Shown piece after piece: positions 42,470 through 64,000 of a DNA stretch of 64,000 bases. Numbering within the stretch: the first letter of the stretch is position 1; every line of letters starts with the position of its first letter. Origin of the DNA: Dasypus novemcinctus (Eukaryota > Chordata > Mammalia > Cingulata > Dasypodidae); NCBI RefSeq assembly GCF_030445035.2, contig NC_080680.1, positions 98,275,157-98,339,156 of the forward strand. The letters run 5' to 3'. The position numbers were made by a program, and so were the translations under genes. Under the pieces are notes generated by a model. It saw nothing but the letters and a program-made list of their open reading frames with translations, ran no database searches and had not been told where the DNA came from.

Positions 42470-42872
42470 GGAAGCAGATATGGCTTACCTACTAGGGCGT
42501 CTGCCTACCACATGGGAGGTCCGCGGTTCAAACCCCGGGCCTCCTGACCCGTGTGGAGCTGGCCCATGCACAGTGCTGATGCGCGCAAGGAGTGCCCTGC
42601 CACGCAGGGGTGTCCCCCGCATAGGGGAGCCCCACACACAAGGAGTGTGCCCTGTAAGGATAGCTGCCCTGTGCAAAAAAAGTACAGCCTGCCCAGGAGT
42701 GGTGGCACACACACGGAGAGCTGACGCAGCAAGATGACAAAACAAAAAAGAGACTCAGTTTCCCAGTGCCGCTGACTAGAATACAAGCGGACACTGAAGA
42801 ACCCACAGCAAATAGACACAGAGAGCAAACAACGGTTGGAGGGGGGGATAAATAAAATAAATCTTTTTTTAA
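42470..42872 (+). mobile_element. DAS-type SINE, intergenic
   Basis: It starts 'ggaagcagatatggcttacc' and has a strong B box (ggttcaaaccc at about 42525), the 'caaggagtgccctgccacgc' body and an '(aaat)n cttttttt' tail. Confidence 0.9.
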
Positions 42873-44384
42873 AAATACATTACCGTTTTGCAAGTAGGGA
42901 AACTTCAGCTGAGAGAATTTTTTAACTGTTATGTCTCTAATTTCCTTGCACACTGCCTGCCACAGTATCTGTTGAACTGAATGGAATAGCCCAAGATGGA
43001 ACATGGGAGCACATGCCCCAGGCCAGTCTCTTTCCAAGTGATGCTCCTTTGGCACCTGTCCTGGCATTTCACAATGACTTTGTTCCAGGGGCCGATGAAG
43101 TCCAAGGTCTTGCAAAAATTGTTAGGAAAAGAAAATGTGGTGGAAACGATACTGTTCCTGATAAGCTGTTTTGCCATTTTTGAGGTAAATATGAAACCAG
43201 AGTACTTCAGTTGCTCTGTGCAATTTCCTTTTTCATTTCAGGGGTCTTTCTGAGGCCACAGACACGACCTTGAATGCAAGTGAAAGGAAGAATTCAGGGC
43301 AGGTCCACCTGCAGTTTGACCTCCTGGCTAAAGCCCTAGAGGCTCCAGGTGGTAAACACTGCTTTTGTTTCAGGACATTGCTTTTGTCAGACTGACTGCT
43401 TTGACCATGAAGGCAACGCTTTGGAGTAGGCAAGGCCTTTACAGGATCAAGTCCAAACCCTAGGCCTCCTCTCAGCCTCTCCCTGCGCCTCTCAGGGTGG
43501 AGGCCTCAAAAACCCCAACACACTTCTACTCCAGCACAGAGTATTTGTTCCCAGAGCACAACACTCTCAGTCCTAACTTCCTGCCTCTCTGCTCACTGCG
43601 CCCTCTGCCTAAGATGACTCTTTGCCTCCGTTCACCTGGAAAATTCCTTCCCCACTATCCTCCGTCACTTCTGCAATGAGTCAGAATCTCCCGAGGTAGG
43701 GCCCTTAAGGACTCTATACTTTTAAAAAGCTCCCTGGGCAATTCAGGTGATCAGTCAGCTTTGGAAACAATGTAAACACACACACACCCTTCTTTCTGTA
43801 CTTCTTCTACAGACAGATTCCTCGGCACTTTCAATTCACCCTTATATTTGAGGGGGAGGTGGTACAGAGTGGATGGCACAGAACAAGATGGAGGGAACAC
43901 GTGGCAAGGAAAAACCAGGATGGAGGGGAGGTAGCAGGGTCTATCCGCCAGCAGGTGCCTCATATAAATTTGGACCCTCTATGGAGAAAAGGTTTAGGAA
44001 GAAGTTAATGGAAATGTCTGAGGGACTTCATGCCATCCTGAGAGTGGGCAGAGATTCGGGGCCCAAGTTACCATGTGGGACACAGATGAAGTCCCTCTCC
44101 CCTCCCCAGAGGCTGCGAACATTGAGATCATCTGGAGGCATCTCTTGTCACGGGAGCTGCTGCCGCAGAGATTTCTCCAAACAGCTTTGGGGAAGCAGTT
44201 ACAAAACTCGGGGGAAGCAGAGGATGAGAGGAAGGTCTAGCAGATGCTGCAGGGTGTGGTGGCTATGATGATGCACCTTGTAGACCTTGTACTACAGGAA
44301 ATGCAACTGATCACTGGCTGCAGCTGGTGGTTTTGAGATCCATCCCCACACGTGCTCCCAAGGCCACACCTCCTTAAGACCGAC

Positions 44385-45104
44385 TGTGGTGGGTGATTAA
44401 GATCCACCTCCTCCTGGGAGACTGCAACTCCTTTGTTGGCCAACTTGGACTTTGGCTCAAGAACACTTTGACTTTGGCTCAAGGATTCCCCAGAAGCTTC
44501 ACAAAACCCTCCTGGCCTGTGTACCAGTCTAGGATGCTTCCTCCCAACCTCCTCTCCCCTTCTCCTTCCCCTGGGGTCAGACTTGTATCTAGGTCTGATG
44601 ACTTTTCCAGCCTTCCCCAGTTCCCTCTCTATTTCCTTTTTTTTCCTTAAAGATTTATTTTATTTATTTATCCCTTCCCTCCCCCCCGTTGTCTGTTCTC
44701 TGTGTCTATTCACTCTGTTCTTCTGCGTCTGCTTGCATTATCCAGAGGCACTGGGAAACTGCGTCTCTTTTTCTTGCGTCATCTTGTTAGTGCGCGCATT
44801 TTTCACGCAGGCGGCTATCCTTGCAGGGCACGCTCCTTGCGCATGGGGCACCCCTATGCGGGGGCACCCCTGCGTGACACAGCACTCTTTGCACATGGCA
44901 GCACTGCGCATGGGCCAGCTCACCACACGGACCAGGAGGCCCTGAGGATCGAACCTGGACTCTCCATATGGTAGACGGACACGCTATCAGAGCCAAGTCT
45001 GCTTCCCCCTATTTCCTTTTACACAAGAATTCTCCCTAATAAAATCCTTGCACATTTCATTTCACCTTGGTATCTGCTTCTCAGAGGATCAGGATTAACA
45101 CACA
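44385..45104 (+). mobile_element. LTR-like element split by a SINE
   Basis: It starts TGTGG, ends ..TTAACACA and has AATAAA near 45040 ('ccctaataaaatcc') about 60 bases before its end, as in ERVL/MaLR-type LTRs. A short internal duplication of 'actttggctcaag' lies at about 44445-44485. A SINE at 44641-45008 interrupts it. Target duplications not found; family uncertain. Confidence 0.45.
44641..45008 (-). mobile_element. DAS-type SINE, minus strand, inserted in an LTR
   Basis: On the minus strand it starts 'gggaagcagacttggctc' and ends in an '(aaat)n' tail. A perfect 12-bp target duplication ctatttcctttt flanks it (44629-44640, 45009-45020), so both ends are known. Confidence 0.93.
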
Positions 45105-45264
45105 GGGTAGATGTAGCTTATCTGCCAGTTTATAGGCACGTACAAGGCACCTCCCTGGGTATTCTCAGAATTACCAGGGGCACCCTCCAGCAGGGCATAG
45201 GCTGACATGTTATATCAGGTGGGTAGGGGCTATAGAGCGAAGAAAAAAATGAAGCCACACTTGG

Positions 45265-45480
45265 CTAACACACTTTAAAAGCTTTTATTAAGTTTCCAAA
45301 GCACAGATATTTGAGACAATTTGCAAGGACCCTTAATTTTAGCAGGGCTGTTTTTGGCTACTGTAAAAAAAAAAAAAAATACACACACACCAGAGTTTCC
45401 CTGCTCGCTGTAGGGTCTCTTTGAGGGATGGACTGTTCTCAAAGGCACTGACCAGAGACACTGGTGGGGCCTGTCCTTCC
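45265..45480 (-). other. GSN: GSN 3' UTR
   Basis: About 215 bases between the stop codon and the expected cleavage site, similar to the short human GSN 3' UTR. It contains a (GT)n-TA-T15 tract at about 45365-45390 (minus strand). Confidence 0.75.
45284..45289 (-). terminator. GSN: GSN polyadenylation signal
   Basis: AATAAA on the minus strand in 'cttaataaaagct', 192 bases after the stop codon. Confidence 0.8.

Positions 45481-64000
<18,520 letters not shown>

Larger units (their letters stand above)
38646..45260. other. STOM-GSN intergenic region
   Basis: About 6.6 kb between the 3' ends of two convergent genes. It contains MIR pieces (38965-39150, 40780-40950, 42235-42430), four DAS SINEs, an LTR-like element and an L2/MER patch at about 43440-43760. 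Two longish ORFs (41294-41680 and 43873-44268, both plus) show no recognisable homology. Confidence 0.8.

Noticed and set aside
43873-44268. 131-codon plus-strand ORF in the intergenic region
   Set aside because: Basic, Cys/Arg-rich composition without a domain, overlapping sequence next to an LTR-like element. Nothing supports coding.

Overview
The window is mammalian nuclear DNA: two intron-split protein genes embedded in MIR, L2, L1, LTR and DNA-transposon fossils, plus many copies of a long tRNA-derived SINE whose 5' part reads like 'gaagcagatgtggctcaa'. From memory that SINE type (DAS family) is characteristic of armadillos, so a xenarthran, probably a nine-banded armadillo, is the best guess. 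This was not tested by any search.

Layout. Positions 1-775 hold an antisense L1 piece. About 1040-1990 is a CpG-rich endogenous-retrovirus LTR on the minus strand. From 2 to 5.6 kb lie old repeats and unassigned sequence. At about 5.7-6.5 kb a CpG island carries the promoter and first exon of STOM (stomatin) on the plus strand. Its seven coding exons run from 6090 to 36791 and join in frame to 284 codons plus a stop. The 3' UTR has candidate polyadenylation signals at 37613 and 38621. About 6.6 kb of repeat-rich intergenic DNA follows. GSN (gelsolin) then lies tail-to-tail on the minus strand, with a polyadenylation signal at 45284-45289, stop at 45481-45483 and 13 coding exons up to 62824. 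These encode the last 560 residues, from the middle of gelsolin repeat 2 to the C terminus. The first part of the gene lies beyond the right edge.

Function. Stomatin is a cholesterol-binding SPFH/PHB scaffold on the inner face of the plasma membrane. Gelsolin is a Ca2+-controlled actin-severing and capping protein. They are neighbours rather than a pathway, and the STOM-GSN convergent arrangement matches what I recall of human 9q33.

I found no new gene system. The observations most worth checking are: a tandem CAGTAG splice acceptor behind a (TA)13-T15 tract at STOM exon 2; a shortened STOM C terminus and altered Ser10 region; a young-looking LTR with ordered tandem repeats and hairpins; and serial SINE insertion that left three copies of one 13-bp target in STOM intron 2. 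Residue comparisons with human use my memory of the human proteins. Repeat family names are assigned by eye, and repeat boundaries are approximate unless target duplications are given.
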